A DNA stretch of 64,000 nucleotides, taken from Loktanella sp. PT4BL (GTDB taxonomy: Bacteria; Pseudomonadota; Alphaproteobacteria; Rhodobacterales; Rhodobacteraceae). Of the stretch, positions 25,365 to 34,511 are shown one piece after another; within the stretch, counting starts at the first letter, position 1; each line of letters opens with the position of its first letter. Position numbers and translations under genes: made by a program. The notes beneath the pieces were generated by a model. That model did no database searches, was not told the origin of the DNA, and saw only the letters and a list, made by a program, of their open reading frames with translations. The DNA lies in contig NZ_QJJL01000001.1 in assembly GCF_003201935.1 (NCBI RefSeq), forward strand, positions 950,272 through 1,014,271. The letters run 5' to 3'.

Positions 25365-25736
25365 TGGGTCTCTCCTTATAGGGTCATCCACCTCTGTCCG
25401 GGCGGGCTCGTTTATTGCGCAGCTCAGGGTGTCTGGGATGGCGGCATACTTCGCAAGAGCGTACGCCAATGCGATGAAATCGGTAGCATTCCCAGACATC
25501 AGAACCCTAAACAGGGTCTGACAGACAAATTGTTTTGATAGGAGAATCTTGGTCCGCTCTGGCGACCGACTCATCCGGACCGGAGAAAACCGCAACTCTT
25601 GTAAGTGCGACGTAGTCACTTGGCGGCAGGATTACAACGTTTGTGTCAATTTGCGTGAACGCAAGGACTTCTGTGATGACTGATGGTATCATGGGTTTTA
25701 CCGCGATCCTGCGGTTGGAATTGGGAGCACAGAACC
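25365..25736. other. Intergenic region upstream of glsB-like gene
   Basis: These 372 bp have short overlapping frames on both strands but none with a ribosome binding site or family resemblance. They include the promoters of the two diverging small genes. No clear EcfG (GGAAC-N16-CGTT) or heat-shock promoter was found. Confidence 0.4.
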
Positions 25737-25991
25737 ATGGGTATTCAAAGCATTCTTGTGATCATTATCATCGGCGCAATCGCCGGCTGGCTGGCGGGGC
25801 AGGTCATCCGGGGGTTCGGCTTTGGTTTGCTGGGCAATATCGTTGTGGGTATTCTGGGTGCTTTTGTTGCTGGGCTGATTTTTCCTGTGATCGGCCTCGG
25901 CATGGGGGGCGGTTTGATCGGAAACATCATCCATGCAACGCTTGGGGCCGTCATTCTTTTGTTCCTCATTCGGCTGGTAAAGCGCGCCTAA
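25737..25991 (+). CDS. GlsB/YeaQ/YmgE family stress membrane protein
   Basis: Start ATG 25737 gives an 84-aa protein almost entirely hydrophobic, with three membrane helices and the family pattern GAIAGWLAGQVIRG, GLLGNIVVGILGAFVAG and GGGLIGNIIHATLGAV. These transglycosylase-associated-like proteins are induced by stress in several bacteria; the molecular function is not known. GGGAG is about 9 nt upstream. Confidence 0.88.
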   Translation: MGIQSILVIIIIGAIAGWLAGQVIRGFGFGLLGNIVVGILGAFVAGLIFPVIGLGMGGGLIGNIIHATLGAVILLFLIRLVKRA

Positions 25992-26076
25992 GCGCCAGCC
26001 ATAAAAGGTGGTTTCGTGTCGGCTTGATGGCGGCGACATCGACACGCGCCAGCCTTGGTTTTGTGGCATTTTGACG

Positions 26077-26090
26077 TTGATAGATGTCAA
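26077..26090. promoter_or_regulatory. FNR-type box (TTGAT-N4-GTCAA)
   Basis: TTGATAGATGTCAA matches the Fnr/Dnr/FixK consensus TTGAT-N4-ATCAA except for one base in the right half. It lies 138 bp upstream of the NQ-repeat lipoprotein gene. Confidence 0.5.
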
Positions 26091-26227
26091 TCCGGCGCGA
26101 AGTCACGGTGTTATCTTGCTCTTGCAGCGACCTCTCGACAGGTCGAAAACAGCACGCCCTTGCAGACAGCGAAGGTGGATGTTTCGCGCTGTAACCAAAG
26201 GCGAATGATGCGTGAAAAGGAAAACAC

Positions 26228-26614
26228 ATGACGAAATCAAATCTGTTCACCGGTGTGAGTGTCGGCGCAATGATCCTGCTGGCTGCCTGCGCGCCGAAAC
26301 CGGAACCCGTGGCGATGGTGATCTATGCCGAGCCGACTTTCGACAAACTGGGCAATCCGTCCTGCCGTCCGGGCAACGTTCCGATTGGTGGCGTTTACAC
26401 GGCAGACCTGCCTTTGTGTGATGTGATCAACAGCGGCCAGGCTGTGGTTGTTGCCCCGCGCATTGTCGAACTTGATGATGGTGTTGATGGGACGGTCATT
26501 GTCGATCCGGTTGATCCGATCGATCCTAGTGGCGGCAATCAGAACCAGAACCAGAACCAGAACCAAAACGAGAACCAGAACCAGAATGAAAACCAGAACC
26601 AATCTGGCACTTGA
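26228..26614 (+). CDS. Putative lipoprotein with Asn-Gln repeat tail
   Basis: The 128-aa protein has a lipoprotein signal with lipobox LAAC, a mature region of about 80 residues containing two Cys (NPSCRPGN, LPLCDVIN), a VDPVDPIDPSGG linker, and a C-terminal tail of about 22 residues made of NQ and NE pairs. AAAAGGA precedes ATG 26228. It should be outer- or inner-membrane anchored with an extended hydrophilic tail. Function unknown. An FNR-type box lies upstream. Confidence 0.75.
   Translation: MTKSNLFTGVSVGAMILLAACAPKPEPVAMVIYAEPTFDKLGNPSCRPGNVPIGGVYTADLPLCDVINSGQAVVVAPRIVELDDGVDGTVIVDPVDPIDPSGGNQNQNQNQNQNENQNQNENQNQSGT
26537..26602 (+). repeat. AACCAG hexanucleotide repeat encoding the NQ tail
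   Basis: About 11 imperfect AACCAG units (some AACGAG or AATGAA) encode alternating Asn-Gln/Glu at the lipoprotein C-terminus. Hexamer slippage would change length in frame. Confidence 0.85.
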
Positions 26615-26687
26615 ACACGGTCGCGTTCTTTGGCGCGGCACCCAGCGCATTCGCTTACAATCGTTCCTGCGATAGGTGCCGCCTGAA

Positions 26688-26701
26688 TTGACCTATGTCA
26701 T
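26688..26701. promoter_or_regulatory. FNR-type box upstream of ppsA
   Basis: TTGACCTATGTCAT is one base from the TTGAC-N4-GTCAA form. It lies 55 bp before the ppsA start, a usual activator distance. Confidence 0.45.
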
Positions 26702-26756
26702 AGCCTGAGGGATTTGCCGCGTCACAGTCTTTCCAAAGCATATGGAGGACGACGTG

Positions 26757-29135
26757 ATGGCCGAAGGAAAACCCCTTGTTGTGAATTTCGCGCAACTGCG
26801 GCGCGGCGATGTGGATATTGTCGGTGGCAAGAACGCGTCTTTGGGTGAGATGATCCAGACCCTCGGTGCGAAAGGTATCCTTGTGCCACCAGGGTTTGCG
26901 ACGACGGCGGATGCGTTTCGGGCCTATCTGACGGCCAATGATCTGGATTCGCGGATCGCGGTGGCGCTGGACGCGCTGGCCAGCGGCAAGGCGACCTTGC
27001 AAAAGACAGGTCAACAGGTTCGCGACATGATACTGCATGGTGCCTGGCCCGAAGAAACAGCAACGCAGATCGTGGACGCCTATCGCGCGCTCTCCGACAC
27101 CGCTGGCGAACCCGATATCCCCGTTGCTGTGCGTTCCAGCGCCACGGCCGAGGACCTACCGGATGCGAGTTTCGCAGGCCAGCAGGAAACCTTCCTGAAT
27201 GTGACCGGCGCTGCGGCTCTGCTTGAGGCGTGTCGTAAATGCTATGCGTCCCTCTTTACAGATCGTGCAATTTCCTATCGCCAGATACAGGGCTTTTCGC
27301 ACACGCAGGTGGCACTGTCTGTGGGCGTGCAGCAGATGGTGCGCGCGGACACCGGCGGATCCGGCGTGATGTTTTCGATTGATACGGAATCAGGCTTTCC
27401 CGACGCCGTGCTGATCAATGCCGCCTGGGGTCTTGGCGAGAACGTCGTGCAAGGGGCTGTCGATCCCGATGAGTACGAGGTGTACAAGCCGTTTCTGGAC
27501 GATGAAACCAAAGTGCCCATTCTGGAAAAGACCCTTGGTGCCAAAGAGATCAAAATGATCCATGACCGCGATGGCACCCCCCGCAATGTGCCCACCTCAA
27601 AGGCGGAACGCGGTCGGTTCGTGCTGAGTGATCCCGAGATTCTGACCCTCGCGCGGCAGGCGAAGATCATCGAGGAGCACTACGGTTGCCCGATGGATAT
27701 GGAGTGGGCGCGCGACGGCAAGACCGGCACGCTTTATATCGTGCAGGCGCGGCCCGAGACAGTGCAGTCACGGGCGGATGTCGGGACACTGAAAGCCTAT
27801 ACGGTGGCGGATGCGGGTGAAACGCTCGTCACCGGGCTGAGTGTCGGGAATGCCGCAGTGAACGGCCGCGTGTGCATGATCGAAAGTGCCGCTGATATCG
27901 CGAATTTCGTGGAGGGCTCTGTGTTGGTCACCTCCACCACGGATCCCGACTGGGTGCCCATCATGAAACGCGCCGCTGCGATCGTGACGGACCATGGCGG
28001 GCGCACCTCGCATGCGGCGATTGTCAGCCGTGAACTCGGGCTGCCGGCGGTCGTGGGCTGTGGCGATGCCACGCATCTGTTGCACGACGGGCAGGATGTG
28101 ACCGTGTCCTGTGCAGGGGGCGAGGAGGGCGTTGTCACAGCGGGTTTGTCCAAGATCACTGTGACCGAGGAAACGCTGGACGCGCTGCCTGATGTCAAAA
28201 CCAAAGTTATGCTGAACCTTGCCAATCCCGCAGCGGCCTTGCGCTGGTGGCGATTGCCTGTCGATGGGGTGGGGCTCGCGCGGATGGAGTTTGTCATCAA
28301 TAGCGCAGTCAAGGTGCATCCGATGGCCTTGCTAGAGTTTGATGCGGTCAGGGATGCACAGGCCCGCGACAAGATTGATGCGCTGACCAAAGGATATGAC
28401 AGCAAGCCTGCGTATTTTGTCGATCAACTTTCACGCGGATTGTCGCGGATCGCGGCGTTTTGCTATCCCAAGCCGGTGATCGTGCGGATGAGCGATTTCA
28501 AGACCAACGAATATGCTGACCTTCTGGGCGGGCGTGATTTCGAACCGCATGAAGAGAACCCGATGATCGGGTTTCGGGGGGCTTCGCGCTATTACTCCGA
28601 GCACTACCGCGCCGGTTTCGCGCTGGAATGTCAGGCGATTGCGCGGCTGCGCGGGCAGATGGGTTTTGACAATGTGATCGTGATGATTCCCTTCTGCCGC
28701 ACCCCGCAAGAGGCCGACAACGTGCTGGCTGTGATGCAGGAAAACGGTCTGGCGAGGGGCAAGGACGGCTTGCAGGTTTACGTGATGTGCGAAATCCCCG
28801 CCAATGTGGTGCGCGCGGCGGAATTTGCGGAACGCTTTGACGGGTTCTCGATCGGGTCGAACGACCTGACACAATTGACACTGGGGATTGATCGCGATTC
28901 AGACGCGCTGGCAAACCTGTTTCGCGAGGATGATCCGGCAGTGCTGTGGATGATCGAAACCGTGATCCGCGAGGCGCATAAAGCAGGCAGGAAAGTGGGG
29001 TTCTGCGGACAGGCGCCGAGCAATGATCCGGCTTATGCCCAGCGTCTGGTCGGGTTCGGGATCGACAGTATTTCGGTGACGCCGGACAGTTTTGTGCAGG
29101 TTCTGCGCAATGTGGCCGAAGCCGAGAAGGGCTAA
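26757..29135 (+). CDS. ppsA: Phosphoenolpyruvate synthase
   Basis: ATG 26757 is chosen because GGAGG lies about 8 nt upstream (ATG 26742 is in frame but overlaps that site), giving 792 aa. Order: ATP-grasp PPDK_N domain (KNASLGEM; VRSSATAEDLPDASFAGQQE), swivelling phosphohistidine domain (DHGGRTSHAAIVSRELGLPA), and C-terminal TIM-barrel PEP-binding domain (IGSNDLTQLTLGIDRDS; FCGQAPSNDP with the catalytic Cys). It converts pyruvate and ATP to PEP, AMP and Pi. An FNR-type box lies upstream and a pfkB-type kinase is convergent with a 4-bp overlap. Confidence 0.95.
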   Translation: MAEGKPLVVNFAQLRRGDVDIVGGKNASLGEMIQTLGAKGILVPPGFATTADAFRAYLTANDLDSRIAVALDALASGKATLQKTGQQVRDMILHGAWPEETATQIVDAYRALSDTAGEPDIPVAVRSSATAEDLPDASFAGQQETFLNVTGAAALLEACRKCYASLFTDRAISYRQIQGFSHTQVALSVGVQQMVRADTGGSGVMFSIDTESGFPDAVLINAAWGLGENVVQGAVDPDEYEVYKPFLDDETKVPILEKTLGAKEIKMIHDRDGTPRNVPTSKAERGRFVLSDPEILTLARQAKIIEEHYGCPMDMEWARDGKTGTLYIVQARPETVQSRADVGTLKAYTVADAGETLVTGLSVGNAAVNGRVCMIESAADIANFVEGSVLVTSTTDPDWVPIMKRAAAIVTDHGGRTSHAAIVSRELGLPAVVGCGDATHLLHDGQDVTVSCAGGEEGVVTAGLSKITVTEETLDALPDVKTKVMLNLANPAAALRWWRLPVDGVGLARMEFVINSAVKVHPMALLEFDAVRDAQARDKIDALTKGYDSKPAYFVDQLSRGLSRIAAFCYPKPVIVRMSDFKTNEYADLLGGRDFEPHEENPMIGFRGASRYYSEHYRAGFALECQAIARLRGQMGFDNVIVMIPFCRTPQEADNVLAVMQENGLARGKDGLQVYVMCEIPANVVRAAEFAERFDGFSIGSNDLTQLTLGIDRDSDALANLFREDDPAVLWMIETVIREAHKAGRKVGFCGQAPSNDPAYAQRLVGFGIDSISVTPDSFVQVLRNVAEAEKG

Positions 29136-30088
29136 AGCACTTCAATCTGGCATTGGTCATGACAGGCCTGTGCCTGGGCCAGGTCGCAAAGTGCTGTGGC
29201 CTCGGTGCTGACTGTGGCGCTGGCTGCCGCAACACCCCATTTCAGCGCCGCGTCTGCGGTGCCGCCGCGCGCGAGCGTCAGTGTCATCGCCCCCACGAAC
29301 GCATCGCCCGCGCCGATTTTGCTGCGCACGGTGACCTTGGGTGCATGACAAAAGAAGCGCTGGTCGCGGGACACGAGAACCGAGCCTTCGGCGCCACGCC
29401 CTGTGACAATGATTTCAGCCACACCCCGCGCAACCAGATCGGTGGCAAGGGCCACGCTGTCGGCAACCGTATCCATCGGATGGTTGGCTGCCTCGGCTGC
29501 TTCTGATTGGTCGACGCGCAGCAGATAGACGGGCGTTGTGGGGGCGCCAATAAGCCTGTCCAGTGCCCGGCTCGAGGTATCGACCACAACGCGGGCGTTT
29601 TTTTCCGCAGCGATCGCAATGATCCGGCTTTGCATATCTTCTGGCAGACCGGGCGCGACACTGCCGCTGATCACAACATAGCTGTTGTGGGTGGTGTGGG
29701 CTGCGATTTCGGTCAGCAGGCGGTCGGCATCCTGTGCGGTCAGGTGCTCTCCCGGAACGCCAAAGCGATACTGCGCGCCCGTTGCGTCGTCAGTGACAGC
29801 AAAGCTCTGCCGCGTTTCGCCGCTGACCACGATAGGCAGGGCAGGGACCCCTTCGGCGGCTAAAAGATTGACAAGCCGCTGCCCCATCGGGCCACCGACG
29901 GCGACAAGCGCCTGGGCCGCGCCGCCCAGTTTCTGCACGGCGCGGGCCACATTGACACCCCCGCCGCCCGGATCGTAGCGCGGAGCCGCACAACGCAGCT
30001 TGGGCCCTGCAATGACCGCTGGCACATGCGTTGCCACATCCACCGCGGGGTTGAGTGTGATTGTGAGAATGTCGGCCTGTGGAAGCAT
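29132..30088 (-). CDS. pfkB: PfkB-family hexose kinase (1-phosphofructokinase/6-phosphofructokinase type)
   Basis: The 318-aa ribokinase-fold protein has the N-terminal GGGGVNVARAVQKLGG signature and the C-terminal catalytic motif KIGAGDAFVGAMTL, where Asp is the base. It phosphorylates a fructose phosphate; whether fructose-1-P, fructose-6-P or tagatose-6-P cannot be decided. The start follows the stop of the 119-aa gene by one base, so they form an operon. It sits with ppsA in a low-oxygen-like gene island. Confidence 0.88.
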   Translation of the reverse strand: MLPQADILTITLNPAVDVATHVPAVIAGPKLRCAAPRYDPGGGGVNVARAVQKLGGAAQALVAVGGPMGQRLVNLLAAEGVPALPIVVSGETRQSFAVTDDATGAQYRFGVPGEHLTAQDADRLLTEIAAHTTHNSYVVISGSVAPGLPEDMQSRIIAIAAEKNARVVVDTSSRALDRLIGAPTTPVYLLRVDQSEAAEAANHPMDTVADSVALATDLVARGVAEIIVTGRGAEGSVLVSRDQRFFCHAPKVTVRSKIGAGDAFVGAMTLTLARGGTADAALKWGVAAASATVSTEATALCDLAQAQACHDQCQIEVL

Positions 30089-30089
30089 G

Positions 30090-30449
30090 CTAGGCTTTTT
30101 GCGCCATGGCCAACCTCATTACAGCCGCCAGAACGGCCTGCGCAAGAACCGGTGAGCGCCCGATACCGATGGCGGCATCGCTGTCGCGGCTGTCGTTTTC
30201 GCGCAGGGTGCAGTGCCAGTGGCCGTCACGGTCATTGGTACGCCCACGGATATGAATGGACCAGTTCGGATAGGCCTCATCCGCAATCAGCATTGTTGCA
30301 TCGGTCTTGCTCAGGTTTTCGGCGCTGGGCAGAGTGGCTTGTGGCAGCAGGTATGCCAGGGCATGAAGAACCCCGTCAAACTCGGCAATACTCATGTCGC
30401 GCGTTGTTTCGAGTTCCTTGATCAGGATGTCCAGTTCAGGGTCTTTCAT
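30090..30449 (-). CDS. Conserved-looking hypothetical protein (119 aa) in operon with pfkB
   Basis: ATG 30449 (MKDPELDILIKELETTRDMS) has GGAGGA just upstream, so the longer open frame to 30755 is not used. The soluble protein has a helical N-terminus, then SIHIRGRTNDRDGHWHCTLR, which could be a small beta-sheet, and a helical end (AQAVLAAVMRLAMAQKA). No family assigned. It is upstream of and coupled to pfkB, with an FNR-type box 64 bp before its start. Confidence 0.7.
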   Translation of the reverse strand: MKDPELDILIKELETTRDMSIAEFDGVLHALAYLLPQATLPSAENLSKTDATMLIADEAYPNWSIHIRGRTNDRDGHWHCTLRENDSRDSDAAIGIGRSPVLAQAVLAAVMRLAMAQKA

Positions 30450-30512
30450 CGCGTGTCCTCCTCGGTGGGTCGGCGTGTTAACTATCTCTACCAACGCTTG
30501 CGACGACCGCAT

Positions 30513-30526
30513 TTGATCTTGGTCAA
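30513..30526. promoter_or_regulatory. FNR-type box between 119-aa gene and membrane/spermidine-synthase fusion
   Basis: TTGATCTTGGTCAA matches TTGAT-N4-(A/G)TCAA. It is 64 bp upstream of the 119-aa/pfkB operon and 120 bp upstream of the divergent gene. Confidence 0.55.
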
Positions 30527-30645
30527 TTGCGCACAGCCGATCTGGATGACAAAGGGCAGTGAAAAGGCAGGTCGCCGCAAATGATTTGCTCTTGCGCGAT
30601 ATGCATCGGCCAGCGATGGTTTGGTAACCAAAGGACCCTGTCAAA

Positions 30646-32175
30646 TTGATCAAGACCCAAGACCCCCCAAAGCTGCTATCGCTTTGGCTTCTCATCTTTC
30701 TGCAAGCCGGAATTTCTGCATCCAGTCTCGTGGTCGAGATTGTCGCGGGGCGCATGATTGCGCCTTACGTCGGGATGAGTCTTTATACGTGGACAGCCAT
30801 CATTGCCGTCGTGCTGGCGGGGTTTTCTGTCGGCCATTGGTGGGGTGGCCGGATTGCCGCGCGTGACACTGCCCAGGCGTTGCGCATGGCGGGGTGGATC
30901 ATGCTTGCCGCGGCCTGTACCACCGCAGGGGCAACACTGCTCCTGCGCGCCTTTGCGGGACCTGTGATTGCGACATTCGCGCATCCCATGGCGGCGATTA
31001 CCGCGTTGAGTGCCTTGGCATTCTTTCTTCCGTCACTTTTTGCGGGCGTGCCTGCGCCGATCCTGACGGTCGCCGCGATGCGCGGGCGTGCGCAGGCCGA
31101 ACAGGCCTTGGGGGCCATGTTCGCCTCGGGTGCGGTTGGTGCGATTGCGGGGACACTTCTTGCGGGCTTTTTGTTTGTTCCGTGGATCGGATCGGTGATG
31201 ACCCTTGGTGTGATCACTGTGGTCTATGTGGTTGCGGCGCTAATCTGTTTCAGGCTGGGCAATCTTTTGCCGCGCGGGCAGGCAGGGGCCCTTGGCGGGA
31301 TCGTCGTCGCCTTTGCAACCGGATATGGCGCACTGACCTTGCCCGCCGTCTGCGATCGTGAAAGCAGCTATTACTGTATCAGGACTGTTGCCTTGTCGGA
31401 CAACCCTGACGATCCGGTGAACCTGATGGTCGTGGATCACCTGGCGCATGGTATCAGTGGCAGGGCAGAGCCGTGGGTTATGTTCACGGAACATGCGGCC
31501 ATGCTGGATGCTTTGCCGCGGATGCGGATGGGCCGGACGGATTTTTCATCGTTTCATATCGGTGGTGGCACCTATTCTGTCCCGCGTGCTTGGGCTGCGC
31601 GGGGGATCGGGGATATTACCATCGCTGAAGTCGATCCCGAGGTGACAGCAATCGCGGTCGAGAATTTCTGGTTTGATTCGTCAACGGCCACCATTTTGCA
31701 TGGTGACGCACGCGTTGCGCTCAACAGAAGCTCCCAACAGTTCGACGTTATTGTCGGTGATGCGTTCACCGATATTGCAGCACCCGAGCATCTGGTCACA
31801 CAGGAGTTTTTCGCGCTTGTCGCAAGCCGTCTCGCGCCGGGTGGTGTTTTTGCGATGAATATGATCGACAATGTGGACCGGATGAACGCGCTTGCCGCCG
31901 TCCACGCGACGTTGCGCAGTGTCTTTCCAAGCGTCGAGATCTGGACCGAAGCCGTCGCCCCGGAGCCGGGTCAGCGCCGTGTGTTTATCCTGCTGGCCAG
32001 TGCACAGGACAGCGCCTTTGCTACCGTGGATGCGCTGGCCCCGGATTTAAGGCGTTTTCAGGTGCTGGATAGCGCCTTCGTGGACAATATTCTGGGGCAG
32101 CGGAACCCGAAAATCCTGACGGACGACCATGCGCCGCTTGCTTTTCTGATGGGCTTTGACCCTGCCGTGGACTGA
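30646..32175 (+). CDS. Fused membrane/spermidine-synthase-like protein
   Basis: Translation probably begins at TTG 30646, since the first membrane helix starts there and AAAGGA lies 10 nt upstream; no ATG precedes it. The 509-aa protein has seven or so membrane helices (residues 10-215) and a cytoplasmic spermidine-synthase-like Rossmann domain. The latter shows FHIGGGTYSVPRAW as the SAM/dcSAM loop, ITIAEVDPEVTAIA, HGDARVAL and IVGDAFTD. Such fusions are widespread but the substrate is not established. The domain could be an aminopropyl- or methyltransferase. Confidence 0.82.
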   Translation: MIKTQDPPKLLSLWLLIFLQAGISASSLVVEIVAGRMIAPYVGMSLYTWTAIIAVVLAGFSVGHWWGGRIAARDTAQALRMAGWIMLAAACTTAGATLLLRAFAGPVIATFAHPMAAITALSALAFFLPSLFAGVPAPILTVAAMRGRAQAEQALGAMFASGAVGAIAGTLLAGFLFVPWIGSVMTLGVITVVYVVAALICFRLGNLLPRGQAGALGGIVVAFATGYGALTLPAVCDRESSYYCIRTVALSDNPDDPVNLMVVDHLAHGISGRAEPWVMFTEHAAMLDALPRMRMGRTDFSSFHIGGGTYSVPRAWAARGIGDITIAEVDPEVTAIAVENFWFDSSTATILHGDARVALNRSSQQFDVIVGDAFTDIAAPEHLVTQEFFALVASRLAPGGVFAMNMIDNVDRMNALAAVHATLRSVFPSVEIWTEAVAPEPGQRRVFILLASAQDSAFATVDALAPDLRRFQVLDSAFVDNILGQRNPKILTDDHAPLAFLMGFDPAVD

Positions 32176-32306
32176 GTGCCTGCGCAAAAACTGCGGCTAG
32201 TGCCGAAGTGCAGTTTCCACCAAAAACGCCAGCATGCGGTGGCCTGTGTTGCATCGCCGGACACTGTTACCTAACACAGGGGTACGCCCGATAAAGGTTC
32301 CATGAC

Positions 32307-33221
32307 ATGCTGATCACATTTTTGGCCATTGCGCCGGTTTTTGCCCTGATCCTGATGGGCTATGGCCTGCGGCGTGGCGGTATCCCCTCGACCGAGTTCT
32401 GGAACCTCAACGACCGTCTGGTCTATTGGGTTTTGATGCCTGCGCTGTTCTTTGCGAAAATCTCGGCGGCTGATCTGAGTGGTGGTTTGGGTGACTATGC
32501 GGTTCTGCTTTATGCAGGCTTCTTTTCCGCGATCTTTTGTGGATGGCTGTTCGGGCGCAGGTTCGCGCCGCCGCAAGCCAGTTCCCTTCTGCAGGGTAGT
32601 GCGCGTTTCAACACCTTTATCGGCCTCGCCATCGCCGAGGCGCTTTTCGGCACGCCGGGTTTGCAGATTGCCGTTCTGGGGTCCGCGCTCTTGGTGCCTG
32701 TCGTCAACGTGACTGTCGTGACCATCATGGCGCGGCAACTGGGCGGCGGAGGCAAGTCAATCGTTCTGGGGCTGGTGAAAAACCCGCTGATCCTGAGCAT
32801 CGTCGCAGGGGCGCTCTTCAACTTTGCCGGTCTGAACGAGGTGCCGGTCCTGCACGAGATTGCCCGTATTCTGGGTAACGCTGCGTTGCCGATCATGTTG
32901 CTGTGTGTCGGGGCCAATCTGAAACTGCGCGGATTGAGCGGGTCTGTCGTAATCATCGGGCTGTCGATGGCGGGCAAGTTGCTGATCAACCCTTTGGCCG
33001 TCATTCTTGCGGCTTGGGTGCTTGCGCCTGATCCCTTGGTCTTTCAGGTCGCCCTGATTTTTGCGGCCCTGCCTGTCGGCGTTGCCAGCTACACGCTGGC
33101 GCGCGAAATGCGCGGTGATGCGTCCTTGATGGCGGCCATGATTACCACGCAAACCTTGCTGAGTTTCCTGACCTTGCCTGTGACGCTGATGATCGGGCAG
33201 GCTGTGATGTCGCTCAATTGA
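32307..33221 (+). CDS. AEC family (auxin efflux carrier-like) permease
   Basis: The 304-aa protein has about ten membrane helices arranged in two halves. It begins MLITFLAIAPVFALILMGYGLRR and has NLNDRLVYWVLMPALFF, ALFGTPGLQIAVLGS and CVGANLKLRGL. In bacteria this family includes malonate and other small-carboxylate transporters, but the substrate is unknown here. It stands alone between its neighbours, same direction as both. Confidence 0.85.
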   Translation: MLITFLAIAPVFALILMGYGLRRGGIPSTEFWNLNDRLVYWVLMPALFFAKISAADLSGGLGDYAVLLYAGFFSAIFCGWLFGRRFAPPQASSLLQGSARFNTFIGLAIAEALFGTPGLQIAVLGSALLVPVVNVTVVTIMARQLGGGGKSIVLGLVKNPLILSIVAGALFNFAGLNEVPVLHEIARILGNAALPIMLLCVGANLKLRGLSGSVVIIGLSMAGKLLINPLAVILAAWVLAPDPLVFQVALIFAALPVGVASYTLAREMRGDASLMAAMITTQTLLSFLTLPVTLMIGQAVMSLN

Positions 33222-33306
33222 GCCGCAAGAACCGGTCAAAGGCTGCGTGATGAAATGACGTGATCCTTTCTTTGCGGGAACATTCAGTAACATATACGGT
33301 CTGGCC

Positions 33307-34326
33307 ATGACGACCGCAGCACCCACGCCCCTTTCGACTGTGTCACGCCAGTTCATCCAGGATTGGCTGCTGGCATTGCGGTCGCTCTGTACGGATGCGC
33401 AGATGCAGTCTTTGATGCAGCGTGCGGGGTTGGTTGCCGATGATACGCTGCCCTATGGCCGTGTGACGCTGGATCAGATTGTCCGGCTTTACCAGCTTGC
33501 CGCGGTTGAGACAGGTGATGAAATGATGGGGCTCTGGAGCAGGCCGATCCGCCCCAGAGCGTTGCAACATCTGCTGACATCGGTGCGTGAGGCCACCAGC
33601 ATTCCGTCGGCGCTCTACCGGTTTGCGACGTTCTGGAACCTGCTTTTGGATGATTACCAATGGGATCTGACCGAAAAGGATGGCACATTGCTGCTCAGGC
33701 TGACCCCGCAAAAACAGGTGCCGCCGCAACCCTTTGGTCATATGCTGATCCTCAAGCTTGCCCATGGTCTTTTATCCTGGCTCGCGGGACATGAGGTGCC
33801 GGTCAAGCGCGTGGATTTCGCCTTTGCGCGGCCGGAGTACGATCAGGATTACGCCATTATCTTTCCGGCCCCGCTGCGGTTTGCACAACCAGCCACATCC
33901 ATCGCTTTCGATCTGCATTTGCTGGGGGCGGTTGAACCACGCAGCACTTCCGATCTGGACCGCTTTCTTCAGAATGCCCCGCGCGACTGGATTTTCACCA
34001 GTTCGCGGGAACATACGCAATCGCTGCGTGTCCGCACCTATCTGAGCCAGACAGACTGGGCCAATGCCACATTGAGCGATGCGGCCCGCGCGATGCACAT
34101 GACGCCGCGCACCCTGATGCGCAGGCTGGACGCGGATGGGACCTCTTTCCAGTCGATCAAGGACGCCTTGCGCCGCGATATCGCGATCCGTCATTTGCAG
34201 GCGGGCCGCAAAAGCATTCAGGCAATCGCGCAGGATGTCGGTTTTTCATCGGCAGCAAATTTCCATCGGGCCTTTCTGCGGTGGACAGGCAGCACGCCGA
34301 GTGCCTATCGCCGTACGCAAGTCTGA
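33307..34326 (+). CDS. AraC-family transcriptional regulator
   Basis: The 339-aa protein has an N-terminal arabinose-binding-like (OruR/ArgR-type) domain of about 215 residues. A C-terminal double HTH follows, with WANATLSDAARAMHMTPRTL, MRRLDADGTSFQSIKDALRR and QAIAQDVGFSSAANFHRAFL. The last is the conserved AraC signature. Target genes are not evident; the downstream acyl-CoA dehydrogenase and upstream permease are the neighbours. Confidence 0.9.
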   Translation: MTTAAPTPLSTVSRQFIQDWLLALRSLCTDAQMQSLMQRAGLVADDTLPYGRVTLDQIVRLYQLAAVETGDEMMGLWSRPIRPRALQHLLTSVREATSIPSALYRFATFWNLLLDDYQWDLTEKDGTLLLRLTPQKQVPPQPFGHMLILKLAHGLLSWLAGHEVPVKRVDFAFARPEYDQDYAIIFPAPLRFAQPATSIAFDLHLLGAVEPRSTSDLDRFLQNAPRDWIFTSSREHTQSLRVRTYLSQTDWANATLSDAARAMHMTPRTLMRRLDADGTSFQSIKDALRRDIAIRHLQAGRKSIQAIAQDVGFSSAANFHRAFLRWTGSTPSAYRRTQV

Positions 34327-34511
34327 CACGCAGGCCTTTTTGTCAGTTTTTGATAATCACATGTCATCTCATGAGATGGAGGTGGCCCACAGGGCGCGAT
34401 ACAAACCTTTATAGATAAGTATTCTGAAGTAACGCAGCACATGCGGGCATTGGTTTGCCAAACCGTATGACATGGCGATTTCAGATAACCCTGCCCTTGA
34501 AGGACGCTCAC

